Position numbers and translations under genes: made by a program
The notes under the pieces: generated by a model
The model's database searches: none
What the model was told of the DNA's origin: nothing
What the model saw: only the letters and a program-made list of their open reading frames with translations
NCBI GenBank assembly: GCA_016765495.1
Contig: JAESPV010000026.1
Span: forward strand, 2,323 to 62,111
Direction of reading: 5' to 3'
Length of the DNA: 59,789 nucleotides
Source: Desulfocapsa sp.
GTDB lineage: Bacteria; Desulfobacterota; Desulfobulbia; Desulfobulbales; Desulfocapsaceae
Shown: positions 44,996 to 54,474 of the stretch, piece after piece
How the letters are laid out: each line of letters starts with the position of its first letter
Numbering within the stretch: the first letter of the stretch is position 1

Positions 44996-45622
44996 TTACC
45001 GCACTCCCACAACATTACTGTTATCGGGAATATTTTTATAAACAGTTGTTCCTGCACTGACCAAAACCCTATCACCAATGGTAAGGTTTTGAATAACTGT
45101 AGAACCTGTCCCTAAAAATGTTTGCCTCCCAATTTGTACGGTACCACAAACTACTGTTCCAGGGGCTAAATGAACGGCATCACCAATAATACAATCATGG
45201 TCAACAATAGCGCCTGTATTGACTATAACATTTTCACCAATTGTTGCAGAAGGATTAATTACAGCATTAGCCATCACAACACTTCCTGCTCCAATATAAA
45301 CATCTCTCCCGATTTGCGAGGAGGGATGCACTGCTACTATAAGTTTATACTGATGTTCTTCCAACCACTGACCAATTAAACAGCGAACTTCATTATTACC
45401 GATGGCAACAATACCCTTGTTTGTCCCGCAGTTATCAAACTGCAACAACTCCTCTTTTCCACCAATAATCGTATAATTACAGAATGATTTTCCTTTAAGT
45501 TGTTTATTGTCATCAACAATGGCAGCTATTTCAAAAAGTCCCTGTTTTTCAAGAATATCAATAACGACCTTCGCATGACCGCTTGCTCCAAAGACAAAAA
45601 TCTTTTCTTTACAATAAACCAC
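44996..45622 (-). CDS. NeuD/PglD-family sugar O/N-acetyltransferase
   Basis: A 208-residue product starting at a GTG one base after the PglC-like stop. The N-terminal Rossmann-like subdomain (KIFVFGASGHAKVVIDIL) binds the UDP-sugar. A left-handed beta-helix of hexapeptide repeats follows (residues 95-195: IGRDVYIGAGSVVMANAVIN, IGENVIVNTGAIVDHDCIIG). The His in VDHDC is the PglD catalytic base equivalent. It would N-acetylate the 4-amino group to give UDP-diNAc-bacillosamine in this gene context; sialate O-acetylation (NeuD) is the family alternative. Confidence 0.9.
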   Translation of the reverse strand: MVYCKEKIFVFGASGHAKVVIDILEKQGLFEIAAIVDDNKQLKGKSFCNYTIIGGKEELLQFDNCGTNKGIVAIGNNEVRCLIGQWLEEHQYKLIVAVHPSSQIGRDVYIGAGSVVMANAVINPSATIGENVIVNTGAIVDHDCIIGDAVHLAPGTVVCGTVQIGRQTFLGTGSTVIQNLTIGDRVLVSAGTTVYKNIPDNSNVVGVR

Positions 45623-45623
45623 C

Positions 45624-46226
45624 TTATTCCGTCCCCGTGAATTTAGTCATTGTTGCGTGCCCTTCTTCATTGATCCCATCTCGGAGAAGTACTTGCTTGA
45701 CTGTTATGGCAAGAATTTTAATATCCAACAAAAAAGACTGGTTATCCACATACCAGACATCCAAGCGGAAACGCTCTTCCCAGGAGAGCGTATTTCGACC
45801 ATTAACCTGAGCCCAACCAGTAATCCCGGGTTTCATTTCGTGCCGACGAACCTGCTCGGCTGTATATAAATGAAGATACTCAAGAAGTAAAGGTCGCGGC
45901 CCTACAAAACTCATCGTTCCTGTGAGAACATTGTATATCTCAGGAAGTTCATCAAGGCTGGTACTGCGCAAAAAACGGCCAAACCCTGTAAGCCGTTTTT
46001 CATCGGGCAAAAGCTCTCCTTTTTCGTCATAAATATTTCGCATTGTCCTGAACTTATACAACACGAAAGGTTGCGTTTGAAACCCAGGTCGCTTTTGTTT
46101 AAACAAAACAGGAGAGCCAATCCCTCCCCTGACGACTATAAACAAAACTAATAATACAGGAACCAAAACTGGTACCGACAGGACTACTAGTACTACATCA
46201 AATATGCGCTTCAGACTTATTTTCAC
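45624..46226 (-). CDS. Initiating phosphoglycosyl transferase (PglC-like)
   Basis: A 200-residue product from GTG 46226, with GAGG 9 bases upstream; the open frame extends to 46253. It is a monotopic phosphoglycosyl transferase: one re-entrant hydrophobic helix (residues 6-30), [16 protein letters not shown], the catalytic [11 protein letters not shown]sp-Glu pair, [10 protein letters not shown] and [15 protein letters not shown]. It lacks the long N-terminal region of WbaP/WcaJ, so it is the short PglC type. It transfers sugar-1-phosphate (probably diNAc-bacillosamine) to undecaprenyl phosphate, starting repeat-unit assembly. Its start lies inside the upstream GT4 gene. Confidence 0.93.
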   Translation of the reverse strand: MKISLKRIFDVVLVVLSVPVLVPVLLVLFIVVRGGIGSPVLFKQKRPGFQTQPFVLYKFRTMRNIYDEKGELLPDEKRLTGFGRFLRSTSLDELPEIYNVLTGTMSFVGPRPLLLEYLHLYTAEQVRRHEMKPGITGWAQVNGRNTLSWEERFRLDVWYVDNQSFLLDIKILAITVKQVLLRDGINEEGHATMTKFTGTE

Positions 46227-47442
46227 CTGCAATTTCCTCAAGATAATCAACAAAAGAGCGTGCTAGTTTTTTCCTCGAAAACTCCTTTACAGCAAGCATA
46301 CGTGCATTCCTCCCCATGGTTAGCAGGTCGTTTTTGTTCGCTGCAAGGTTTTCCAGAATATCAGCAAATTTTTCAGCATTACCTGGCTCTACAACAACCC
46401 CGCACTTATTTTTTTCTATTATTTCTGCCAACCAACCAGGATAATTGTTCACCACAGGTAATCCTGCAGCAATATAATCAAAAAACTTATTTGGTGAAGT
46501 ACCGTAATAAAAAGCAGGAATGTCAGCCAGAATCATAAGACCGGCATCTGCTCCCTGAAGTAATTTTGCAAGTTTTTGTTTTGGAACAGGATCAAGAAAA
46601 AGACAATTTCGTAGCTCTTCGCGTTGAGCACGTTTTTTTAGTGTCTGTTTCAGCTTCCCATCACCAATAAACACAAACTTTATAGAATCGTTTTTCCTTT
46701 GCCTAAGGACACAAGCAGCGTCTAATACTGAATCCAAACCATTAGCAATGCCGTGAGCACCAGTGAACACAGCCATAAAGTCATCCGAGCGAACTTCTTC
46801 CGGACGCCATTCTTCACTATTGCCAGGATCAAACAACTCAAGATCAGAACCATTTGGGATCATGGAAATTGCTTTTTCAGCGTTACTTTTCTTCCTGATT
46901 CCTTCCACAATCCCTGGCGACAAACCTATGCAACCATTAGCGGCACGATAAGAAACACGCTCAAGTAAATCCATCAAACCAAGGGCAACAGGATTACGAA
47001 TAACTCCCATTGCCCGTGGCAGTTCCGGCCAGAGATCACGCACTTCAAAAACAAATGGTTTGTTTCTGATATATTTTGCAACAATCCCAGGGATACCAGC
47101 AGTCAAAGGCGTAGAGGTTGTAAAAATGAGGTCACATGGTTCACGTAAAACAATAAAAGTACTTTTTACTGCAAATTTTATAAAAATAGCCGATCGCTTA
47201 ATGAAACCATCATGATTTGAATATGGCAGTTCTAATTCAATCAAATCGATTCCATCTATCTGACCTCTCCGGACGCCACGAACAAACGTATTATTTAAAC
47301 CAGACTTTCCACCTCCATATGAACCACAGACCATAGTGACTTGGTGCCCGCGTTCCACAAGATGTTTAGCCATCTCATAAGATCTTATCCCAGTAGCTCC
47401 TTGGGGAGTTGAGAAATGTTGATGAAAATAAAGAACTTTCAT
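46198..47442 (-). CDS. Glycosyltransferase family 4 (WbuB-like)
   Basis: The 414-residue GT-B enzyme begins MKVLYFHQHFSTPQGATG, with FEVRDLWPELPRAMG in the acceptor half and FTGAHGIANGLDSVLDA and SPNKFFDYIAAGLPVV in the donor half. It matches the WbuB type that adds a FucNAc-like sugar in enterobacterial O-antigens (family knowledge), but the donor is not certain. Its ATG overlaps the stop of the heparinase-like gene (ATGA) and its end overlaps the PglC-like gene. It is related to the GT4 at 6284. Confidence 0.9.
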   Translation of the reverse strand: MKVLYFHQHFSTPQGATGIRSYEMAKHLVERGHQVTMVCGSYGGGKSGLNNTFVRGVRRGQIDGIDLIELELPYSNHDGFIKRSAIFIKFAVKSTFIVLREPCDLIFTTSTPLTAGIPGIVAKYIRNKPFVFEVRDLWPELPRAMGVIRNPVALGLMDLLERVSYRAANGCIGLSPGIVEGIRKKSNAEKAISMIPNGSDLELFDPGNSEEWRPEEVRSDDFMAVFTGAHGIANGLDSVLDAACVLRQRKNDSIKFVFIGDGKLKQTLKKRAQREELRNCLFLDPVPKQKLAKLLQGADAGLMILADIPAFYYGTSPNKFFDYIAAGLPVVNNYPGWLAEIIEKNKCGVVVEPGNAEKFADILENLAANKNDLLTMGRNARMLAVKEFSRKKLARSFVDYLEEIAGENKSEAHI

Positions 47443-49388
47443 ATTTCTTTTATCGATACGTCCCTTTTCTGTAAAGTAATTTGGGTCAGCACTTCACATT
47501 CCTCATTCACTTCTATTATTAATACGGGCAAAGATGATTTCTCCTGATAATGTCTGGATTCATAACCAGTGCCAATTTTTATAGAAGATATAGGTCTTGT
47601 TGAAGAAATTTGGATAGTTGCAATATCTGAAATGCAGGTACACTGTTTCAGGATCCATTTAACAGGATGTAAACGCCAGCGTACAATCGCCTTTTTTTTA
47701 AAACCTTTCACCTGATCTTTAATTATTATTGTGTGATCAGAGACGAATAGTTCACGCCTATGCTCCGCCCCTGTTGAGTCTTTATATCCAACCGACCAGG
47801 TTACTCCTTCGGCTGTTGTCTGAATTGACGACACATGATTTACTTGCAGCCAATTACCGAACAAAAACCTGCCGACACGCACCATTTGGTCATGCCCATC
47901 AAACTCAACTGTTGAGTGTGCACGAGTTCCCGGAAAATAATTCATCCATCGAGCACTAGTGTTATAGCTATATGTACCTGCGTCACGGATCACATTAACA
48001 CAACCGTACCAGAGATCAACATGAAGGGCGTCAGCGTGTCCAGGTCTGAATTTAAAAACAGGATATCGGATAAATACTTCAACTTTTCCTCTAGTAAGAT
48101 AACCATATCCTCCACCATTAAACAGCCTGGATTTTTTTTCCATTGATAACCAAGAATAATCAGACTGAGAAAAAGACAGCTTCAACCACTCCAGCACTTG
48201 ATCATATTTCCCTTGTGGATAGGCTGGTTTTTGCATAAATAATCGACTGGCAAGCTGAACAGACGGCCGATAATCCCTGTAAGAAGCCGTTGACAGATTA
48301 AACAAACGGGCGCCATCGTTGGCTCCGATGTTAGGCGCATCACCATTTTCCCTGTTTGTAAAAACATATAACCAGCGAGTTGCTGCTCTTGCTTTCAGAT
48401 AAAACAGATCACTAAATGGTTGTTCCCCCAAAAGGTTCCTCCAATACTCAACATAACAGACAGTATCCAGAAGAACCCTATGATAATTGACAGAATATTG
48501 AGAAAAGCTACCGTCATCTTCAACGAGACGTGCCATTCGATTCTCCAGCCATTTTCGCCCCTGTTTCTGCCAACGACGCGCCTTTTTTGCTTTTACATGG
48601 TCGGATTGAGTTTCCTGGGCCAACAACCATGAACCAATAACGAAAAGCGCAGCAGCTTCACTTGTGCCATGATTATTATCCTGAGCCATGGCATAGTAAA
48701 TAGTTGGAGAAATTCGCTCAGCATGATCAACTACAAAACGTATTAACGCCTCTGTTGGTTTAACGTGTTGTCCCAAAAATAACGATGCGAGTAAAACCTG
48801 CATCACCCTTATACTTGCCTCCTGACCGCACTTCCAATTTACGCCTCTCTGCAAGGGGTTCTTGTTATTCCAATCAGCAACCCAGTTATTAGCTGTTAGC
48901 AGATAACTCTGTTTTCCAGTCTGAATAAACGCACATACTAAAGTAAGAATCCAATCAAAACGGGAGATTTCCCATATACACTTAATGTCTCCTGCATTGT
49001 CAGCAAAATCACTTATCGTTGACCAATGCGATCCTTCAGCGTTAAAATGCGTTTGCTTAAAAGGATTTAAAAACCAGTCAGGTGGTATACCGTAAAAATG
49101 GGAATGGTAAGAAAAACAAGAGAACATCCCTTCGACAAGAGTGTCAGCTTCCTCAGTTAGTAATGTTGAGCGTGTATCTTTCAAGCCTGCAAGATCAGAA
49201 ATCTCAAACAGTGGATCAAAAGATGCTTCACACAGAGGAGCATTCATCAACTTTTGGAAAATCTGAAATCTCAATGCTGTCCGATAAAGAAACACACAGA
49301 AAAGATTGTACAATCCTAAGCGTTGATACGTCCTTACTTTATAAAATATTTTTGTTAATTGTGCAGTATGTTTTAAGATAAACATCAA
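47439..49388 (-). CDS. Heparinase II/III family protein
   Basis: A 649-residue product. The N-terminal alpha/alpha-toroid region has DIKCIWEISRFDW and QDNNHGTSEAAALFVIGSW (residues 140-260), followed by the C-terminal beta-sandwich of the Hepar_II_III family (FRPGHADALHVDLWYG, RDAGTYSYN, FPGTRAHSTVEFDG). The NNHGT and HADALH motifs hold the likely catalytic Asn, His and Tyr residues. The family comprises polysaccharide lyases of uronic-acid polymers. No signal peptide is visible, unlike free lyases. It sits between two GT4 genes of a Wzy locus, where such proteins may trim or modify uronate-containing chains (inference). Confidence 0.88.
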   Translation of the reverse strand: MMFILKHTAQLTKIFYKVRTYQRLGLYNLFCVFLYRTALRFQIFQKLMNAPLCEASFDPLFEISDLAGLKDTRSTLLTEEADTLVEGMFSCFSYHSHFYGIPPDWFLNPFKQTHFNAEGSHWSTISDFADNAGDIKCIWEISRFDWILTLVCAFIQTGKQSYLLTANNWVADWNNKNPLQRGVNWKCGQEASIRVMQVLLASLFLGQHVKPTEALIRFVVDHAERISPTIYYAMAQDNNHGTSEAAALFVIGSWLLAQETQSDHVKAKKARRWQKQGRKWLENRMARLVEDDGSFSQYSVNYHRVLLDTVCYVEYWRNLLGEQPFSDLFYLKARAATRWLYVFTNRENGDAPNIGANDGARLFNLSTASYRDYRPSVQLASRLFMQKPAYPQGKYDQVLEWLKLSFSQSDYSWLSMEKKSRLFNGGGYGYLTRGKVEVFIRYPVFKFRPGHADALHVDLWYGCVNVIRDAGTYSYNTSARWMNYFPGTRAHSTVEFDGHDQMVRVGRFLFGNWLQVNHVSSIQTTAEGVTWSVGYKDSTGAEHRRELFVSDHTIIIKDQVKGFKKKAIVRWRLHPVKWILKQCTCISDIATIQISSTRPISSIKIGTGYESRHYQEKSSLPVLIIEVNEECEVLTQITLQKRDVSIKEI

Positions 49389-49391
49389 GCT

Positions 49392-50480
49392 CTAGCTCAA
49401 CACTTTTTCGTAAACCTGTTCCATCAGATCCACGCAGTATTCCCAATCATATTTTTTTTTAACATGAGTTCTACCGTTGCAGCCCAATTGACGCCGTGTC
49501 TTTTCACTCTGCACAAGTCTCATAATTGCGTTACTTGCGGCAACAACATCATCTCGCGGTACAATAAGACCGGTCTTATTGTCCTCTACAACCTCAGCAA
49601 ATCCACTAACATTCGAAACTACAACTGGCACATTGCAGGCAGAAGCCTCTAATATTGCTACACCAAAACTCTCACTATCCAAACGACTGAGGGCTACAAA
49701 GATATCAAAACTATTTAATAAACTCGGAACCTGATCGTGAGGAATAGCGCCGACAAACTCTGTAACAGCATTAACATCAAGCTTTTCAGACAGTAAAATA
49801 AGACTTTCCAATTCCGAACCTTCACCAACGATTGTGAGTCTTAATTTAGACGCAAGATCAGGAGTGCTGACCTGCAAGTCATCTCTTGTTTTTGCAAACG
49901 CTTTTATTAAAGTGTCCACAGCATATTTCTGTTCTAACCGTTTGACTGTTCCAACATTAATAATTTCTTCTTTTTTCTCAGTAATATTGGGAAAAAATTT
50001 ATCGATATCTATACCAAACGGAGTAACGGTAATATCTTCGATTTCCGGGCATAAACGTTTTGTTTCCGCCGCCATGCAATGACTGGTTGAACAAATAAAA
50101 TCTGCATTATGAAGATTTTTTAATACAATTTTTCGTTTCGTAGGTGATTGCCATGGCACATCATAAACATCACTTCCCCATACCGACAATATACAGGGAT
50201 GAAAACGCATAAGTCGTCCAAGAGTGCCGTAACCACTTGCAGAATGTATATGAAGCAGGTCGGGAGCAAATTGTCTCAAAGCCACTGCAGCCAATGGGGA
50301 ATTAAGGTAATAGCCAATCCCAGGAGGAAAAGGTAACAACTTGATCTTGATACGACTGTCTAAAGGGTCACCAGTACAATGAACACTAATGAGTAAAATT
50401 TCATGCCCGCGTTGCGCCAAACTATTTACCCAACGCACGGTATGAGGCGAGTTTCTACCTGAACAAAATGCTAATTTCAT
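49392..50480 (-). CDS. Glycosyltransferase family 4
   Basis: A 362-residue GT-B enzyme from ATG 50480, which has AGGAAA close upstream; the open frame reaches 50498. It starts MKLAFCSGRNSPHTVRWVNSLA. The acceptor half has LHIHSASGYGTLGRL and SVWGSDVYD. The donor half has NVGTVKRLEQKY, the SFDIFVALSRLDSESFGVAILEA catalytic Glu block and GLIVPRDD. It is a standard GT4 retaining enzyme of unknown donor. The stop lies 3 bases before the heparinase-like start. Confidence 0.9.
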   Translation of the reverse strand: MKLAFCSGRNSPHTVRWVNSLAQRGHEILLISVHCTGDPLDSRIKIKLLPFPPGIGYYLNSPLAAVALRQFAPDLLHIHSASGYGTLGRLMRFHPCILSVWGSDVYDVPWQSPTKRKIVLKNLHNADFICSTSHCMAAETKRLCPEIEDITVTPFGIDIDKFFPNITEKKEEIINVGTVKRLEQKYAVDTLIKAFAKTRDDLQVSTPDLASKLRLTIVGEGSELESLILLSEKLDVNAVTEFVGAIPHDQVPSLLNSFDIFVALSRLDSESFGVAILEASACNVPVVVSNVSGFAEVVEDNKTGLIVPRDDVVAASNAIMRLVQSEKTRRQLGCNGRTHVKKKYDWEYCVDLMEQVYEKVLS

Positions 50481-50580
50481 GGCTTTCCTGATCAACAACG
50501 GTTACCCAAGAAACCATATGATCCCTCTGCGTAACATTAATTCACAAAACCTGACTCTAAAAGTTGTGCTATAAGAAAAT

Positions 50581-52401
50581 TTACAACTCATATGCACCAA
50601 GATCAACAGTCCCATCCTGCACACGGGTGTTTCCATCCAGATCGGTTTGCCCTATTTCCAATGCATCATTATTGCCACTATTAATACCAGGCGAACCAGC
50701 TGTTAAATGAAAGTCCCCCGCCCCTGCAAACAACGGATTAATACTGATATTTCCAGCACCTGCCCATCCCCCTTCAATATTAGAGTAAGTAATTACAGGA
50801 GCACTGGCATTTACAACTAAACCAGGAATATTATTCCCCCAGAAAATAGTATTTGTGACAATAGGATCTGATTGAAAGCTAAGCAAAGAAGAAGTCCACC
50901 CAGTTTTCCCGCTTTTATTATTGGCAACATTATCAACCACAGTATTGTTTGTAATCACTGCATCAGCGCCAAAGTAACATGAAATACCTCCTCCATATTC
51001 ATTGGAAATATTACCAACTATCAGTGAGTTTTTAATGATTGCTTTACTTGCAGCTGATATAGAAATACCCGCCCGATTATCTGCACTATTATTTCGTATA
51101 ATACAACCGGAAACTGTCGCCGAAGTCCCATAAAAATTAATACCACCGCCGGCACTTCCAGCACCCACTGCTTGATTATTTTCTATGATACAACGTATAA
51201 ATGATGGCCCTGTTTCTGAAGGATGGAAATTCCAAACACTTATGCCAGCACCATAAGGATCTGCGTATACATTATTCACTGAATTCACATCTTCTGCCCG
51301 GTTATTTCGGATAATGGTATCGAAAAACTGAGCGTTGGAATTCCAATACAGCCCAACACCACCACCACCATCCACAGTTGCTTCGTTATACTCTATTATA
51401 CAATTTCTTACTGTTGGAGAAGATTGAAACGCCCCCAACCCTGCTCTTTCCTGCGACTTGTTATGAGATATTGTAGTATTCTCTATCAAACCACCAGAAA
51501 ATTCCCTGTAACTAATCCCACCTGAGTTTGATACACTATATTCAGTTTCCGACAAGGTATCATCAACTGGATAATTGATATTTGATTCGTTATAAGAAAT
51601 TATACAATTTGATATTATCGGACTTGAACCTTTAACATATATCCCACCACCCGTTGACCACCCGGTAGTTTTATTGCCAGTGATAGTACATCCTGAAATT
51701 ATTGGAGTAGAACCGTTCATTATAACAATGCCTGCACCACCCTGCGGATTAGATGCCGGGTCTCCACCAAGCGGTAATGCTATAATATTATTTGAGATAG
51801 TACAGTTTTTAATAACAGCCCTTGAACCACTTATCATAATCCCTGCACCAAAAGCGGCCTCATCACTTGTTGCAACGCAGTTGGTAATAATACAATTTTT
51901 AATAACTGGCGACGCGTTAATAATAATAATACCACCCCCTCCACCTCCTCCCCAAGAGCCAGCACCATTTATCCAGGCAGCTTTACCATTTTTAATGGTA
52001 AAGCCATCCAGTTGCCCACTTTTCCCTGAATCATTATGGAAAATAAATGCACGCCCGCTCCCCTCACAGTCAATGATTGTCTTACTCGGTCCATTTTCAG
52101 ACCGAATAATCACCGGCTTATTAAACCAGATTTCTTTATTACCTGGCCCAGTATAAACACCATCTGCAACAAGAATAACATCACCTTCTTTTGCTGCGTT
52201 TATCGCACCCTGAATAGTTGCATGGTCAGCAGGAACTCTGATATCATAGTGTGCTTTACTTCCAGATCCGGAAGTTGCTGCCTGAAACATGGGCCAATAA
52301 ATATTTGCCATCGCCAGAGATGTTCCCATCACGATCGCAACAACAGTAAAGTAAACGATCACCCAGCAAGATATCCGCATCAAAACATTATTAACATTCA
52401 T
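50581..52401 (-). CDS. Secreted right-handed parallel beta-helix protein
   Basis: A 606-residue product. The N-terminal membrane or signal segment (ISCWVIVYFTVVAIVMGTSLAMA, about 10-32) is followed by DHATIQGAINAAKEGDVILVADGVYTG, the usual opening of pectin-lyase-like beta-helices. Many rungs then repeat a G-I-x-x-x-x-S-x-P-x-I-x-N-C-x-I-x-x-N pattern from about residue 150 to 560. It ends DGNTRVQDGTVDLGAYEL, a tail common in DUF1565/choice-of-anchor-Q-like proteins. Possible roles are polysaccharide lyase, epimerase (AlgG-like) or adhesin. No catalytic residues could be assigned. It lies inside the Wzy locus between an acetyltransferase and a GT4. Confidence 0.82.
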   Translation of the reverse strand: MNVNNVLMRISCWVIVYFTVVAIVMGTSLAMANIYWPMFQAATSGSGSKAHYDIRVPADHATIQGAINAAKEGDVILVADGVYTGPGNKEIWFNKPVIIRSENGPSKTIIDCEGSGRAFIFHNDSGKSGQLDGFTIKNGKAAWINGAGSWGGGGGGGIIIINASPVIKNCIITNCVATSDEAAFGAGIMISGSRAVIKNCTISNNIIALPLGGDPASNPQGGAGIVIMNGSTPIISGCTITGNKTTGWSTGGGIYVKGSSPIISNCIISYNESNINYPVDDTLSETEYSVSNSGGISYREFSGGLIENTTISHNKSQERAGLGAFQSSPTVRNCIIEYNEATVDGGGGVGLYWNSNAQFFDTIIRNNRAEDVNSVNNVYADPYGAGISVWNFHPSETGPSFIRCIIENNQAVGAGSAGGGINFYGTSATVSGCIIRNNSADNRAGISISAASKAIIKNSLIVGNISNEYGGGISCYFGADAVITNNTVVDNVANNKSGKTGWTSSLLSFQSDPIVTNTIFWGNNIPGLVVNASAPVITYSNIEGGWAGAGNISINPLFAGAGDFHLTAGSPGINSGNNDALEIGQTDLDGNTRVQDGTVDLGAYEL

Positions 52402-52478
52402 TCAATTAACTCGCTATTTTTTATTAGTAATATTAATAATAAAACCTAAAAAAAAAGTACTGAAAATATTTTTTATTT

Positions 52479-52928
52479 TTAACGGTATTGGGAAATATCA
52501 ATTTCCCTTTTAATAATTTTTGCCGGCACTCCAGCAACTATACATTCATCAGGGACATTTTCTAAGACAACAGAACCAGCACCAACGATACAATTATTGC
52601 CTATCGTGATCGGCCCAACAATTTGGGCTCCGTTATAAATAGTACAATTATCTCCTATTACAGGAACACCAACTTTTCGGGGAGAGCCCCCTAGGGTCAC
52701 ACCGGCACCAATTACTACATTATTACCAATAATTGCTTCTTTATGAATTACAATGCCTAAACCACCATAGCCCAATCGAACATTTTCTCCCAGGCGAGCC
52801 CCTAAGCCGACATAACAGCTAAACAGTAGCCTAACAAAAACACGATTAATCACTTCTGGAACAATAGGTATATGTAATTGATCAAGCTTATACGCAAGAA
52901 GATAGATGATCACAACAACCCTGCTCAT
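52479..52928 (-). CDS. Serine acetyltransferase-like hexapeptide O-acetyltransferase
   Basis: The 149-residue protein has a hydrophobic N-terminal helical part (VVVIIYLLAYKLDQLHIPIVPEVINR) and a left-handed beta-helix (residues 60-140) with IHKEAIIGNNVVIGAGVTLGG, IGDNCTIYNGAQIVGPITIGNN and the CysE-like closing PDECIVAGVPAKII. It is too short for true serine O-acetyltransferase (about 270) and lacks that enzyme's N-terminal domain. It is more likely a sugar O-acetyltransferase of the glycan locus. Its ATG overlaps the upstream GT4 stop (ATGA). Confidence 0.87.
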   Translation of the reverse strand: MSRVVVIIYLLAYKLDQLHIPIVPEVINRVFVRLLFSCYVGLGARLGENVRLGYGGLGIVIHKEAIIGNNVVIGAGVTLGGSPRKVGVPVIGDNCTIYNGAQIVGPITIGNNCIVGAGSVVLENVPDECIVAGVPAKIIKREIDISQYR

Positions 52929-54088
52929 GTAATCTCCACAGTTTTTTGATCTAGAAACAACTCAATTTTTTTAACAAGTACCTTACCTACTTCATCCCAA
53001 TTTTTAAAACTGTTTGCAATTTCTATACTTTTTTCACCCATTTCCCGGCGAAGATTATCATTGCCCATTAACTCATCAAGAGCTTCAGTAAGTTGTTTCA
53101 CATTTCCGGGATTAACCAAAATACCATTTTCACCATTACTGACGATTTCAGGGATAGCACTGACATTTGTTGATACCACTGGTAAGCCATAAGTCATGGC
53201 TTCAGCCAACACTATCCCATACCCCTCCCACAATGATGGAAAAGCGAAAATATCTGCCTTCCGATACAGCTCATCAAGCTTCTCATCTGATATACGCCCT
53301 AGAAATTGTACCTTTTCAGCTACGTTATTATCAGCAATACATAAAGTAAGGGACTTATGAGATGAGCTCATTTTATTATATTTCCCGACCAAAAAGAGTT
53401 TAAAATGAGAATGACGCAAATTAGAAACAGCACGAATAAGATATACAAGTCCCTTACGTGAATCCTCACAGTTTCCTACGTATAAAATATTGCATTTACG
53501 GGATGCTCCCTTAACTTCTCGCCTTACAACAGCATTATCTACTGTCTTCAAGCCTGGTGGTATTATCCAAATTGGAATATCTCCAAACTCTTTTCTTCCT
53601 GAAAGCTGTGTAATACCCTGCAGGGTTGACCGACTAATTGTTATGATAAAGGAAGCACAGCGAATAAACATTTTTTCACAACATTTTTCAATCACTCTGC
53701 TCACTCCCTGACGCCCGGATAAATGGAAATATATATGAAACACCGTTAGCCCAATCGAAACTGAAGAAAAAAATCGTAAAAATAATAAGGGAAACAACAA
53801 AAGTGAATTTGCACGACTATCAACTAAAATGAGATCGAACTTGTTAAATTTTGTCCGAAGGAAAAACAGTACATATTTTACGTTGGCAAGAACACGTAAT
53901 TTCCCCCATGAACTTGTCTGGCAAACGCCCATTAGATCTAAAGGAATTACAGTTTCCGCTCCATAGTGTTTTTTTAAGGCGTCAATTAAAATATAATTAT
54001 ACAATAAGCCACCTGTTGTTGGATTATCCCATTTAATTCCAGGACATAGACAATAAATACGGTTTATTGTTTTTTGTTTTTCAGCCAT
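52925..54088 (-). CDS. Glycosyltransferase family 4
   Basis: The 387-residue GT-B enzyme begins with IYCLCPGIKWDNPTTGG. The linker has ITISRSTLQGI. The donor half has NILYVGNCEDSRKGLVYL, VQFLGRISDEKLDELY, the catalytic FAFPSLWEGYGIVLAEAM and GNGILVNPGN-type motifs. It lies downstream of a 386-base non-coding gap and is the first gene of the 54088-to-42647 run, with translational coupling to the acetyltransferase. The sugar specificity is unknown. Confidence 0.9.
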   Translation of the reverse strand: MAEKQKTINRIYCLCPGIKWDNPTTGGLLYNYILIDALKKHYGAETVIPLDLMGVCQTSSWGKLRVLANVKYVLFFLRTKFNKFDLILVDSRANSLLLFPLLFLRFFSSVSIGLTVFHIYFHLSGRQGVSRVIEKCCEKMFIRCASFIITISRSTLQGITQLSGRKEFGDIPIWIIPPGLKTVDNAVVRREVKGASRKCNILYVGNCEDSRKGLVYLIRAVSNLRHSHFKLFLVGKYNKMSSSHKSLTLCIADNNVAEKVQFLGRISDEKLDELYRKADIFAFPSLWEGYGIVLAEAMTYGLPVVSTNVSAIPEIVSNGENGILVNPGNVKQLTEALDELMGNDNLRREMGEKSIEIANSFKNWDEVGKVLVKKIELFLDQKTVEIT

Positions 54089-54474
54089 TACTCTCCACTA
54101 AAGTTTCCTGTAAATTTTCATAGTTCAAATCCTCGATTCCTCAAGCCACCATGAGAAACAGCGTTTTGACAAAAAAAATTGCGGGTTTTGCACTGGCAAT
54201 GGGCAAACCGGTTGAGAATCATCGCTCAATGCTGCTTCCGCCATAATTCATCTAAGGAACGGGTACGAAATAGCTTGAACATATCACGCCGAATTTTTTT
54301 CAAGTACGGGTGGCGAAACAAAGGGCAAGTAAGATGTTTTAATTACAATATATACCACTTACTCTCTAATCTAACATAGAGCTGAAACTATTCCCAACAT
54401 CTATTCCCACATGTATCTATATCTCAAGTACTGTAGCTTAATTTCAAGGAAACTTCAGTCTTTAACAAACAGTA
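54089..54474. other. Non-coding gap between GT4 and O-antigen polymerase
   Basis: This 386-base stretch has no convincing gene. Short open frames on both strands contain stops and lack ribosome sites. The part 54130-54340 is visibly more GC-rich than the flanks (for example GCGGGTTTTGCACTGGCAAT), unlike the AT-rich sequence at 54341-54470. It may be a decayed repeat or mobile remnant, but I could not match it to a family. No terminator hairpin or clear promoter was found. Confidence 0.5.

Noticed and set aside
46753..46968. Plus-strand open frames opposite most genes, such as this one.
   Set aside because: They are antisense shadows without ribosome sites or recognisable domains, and the opposite strand encodes well-conserved enzymes.
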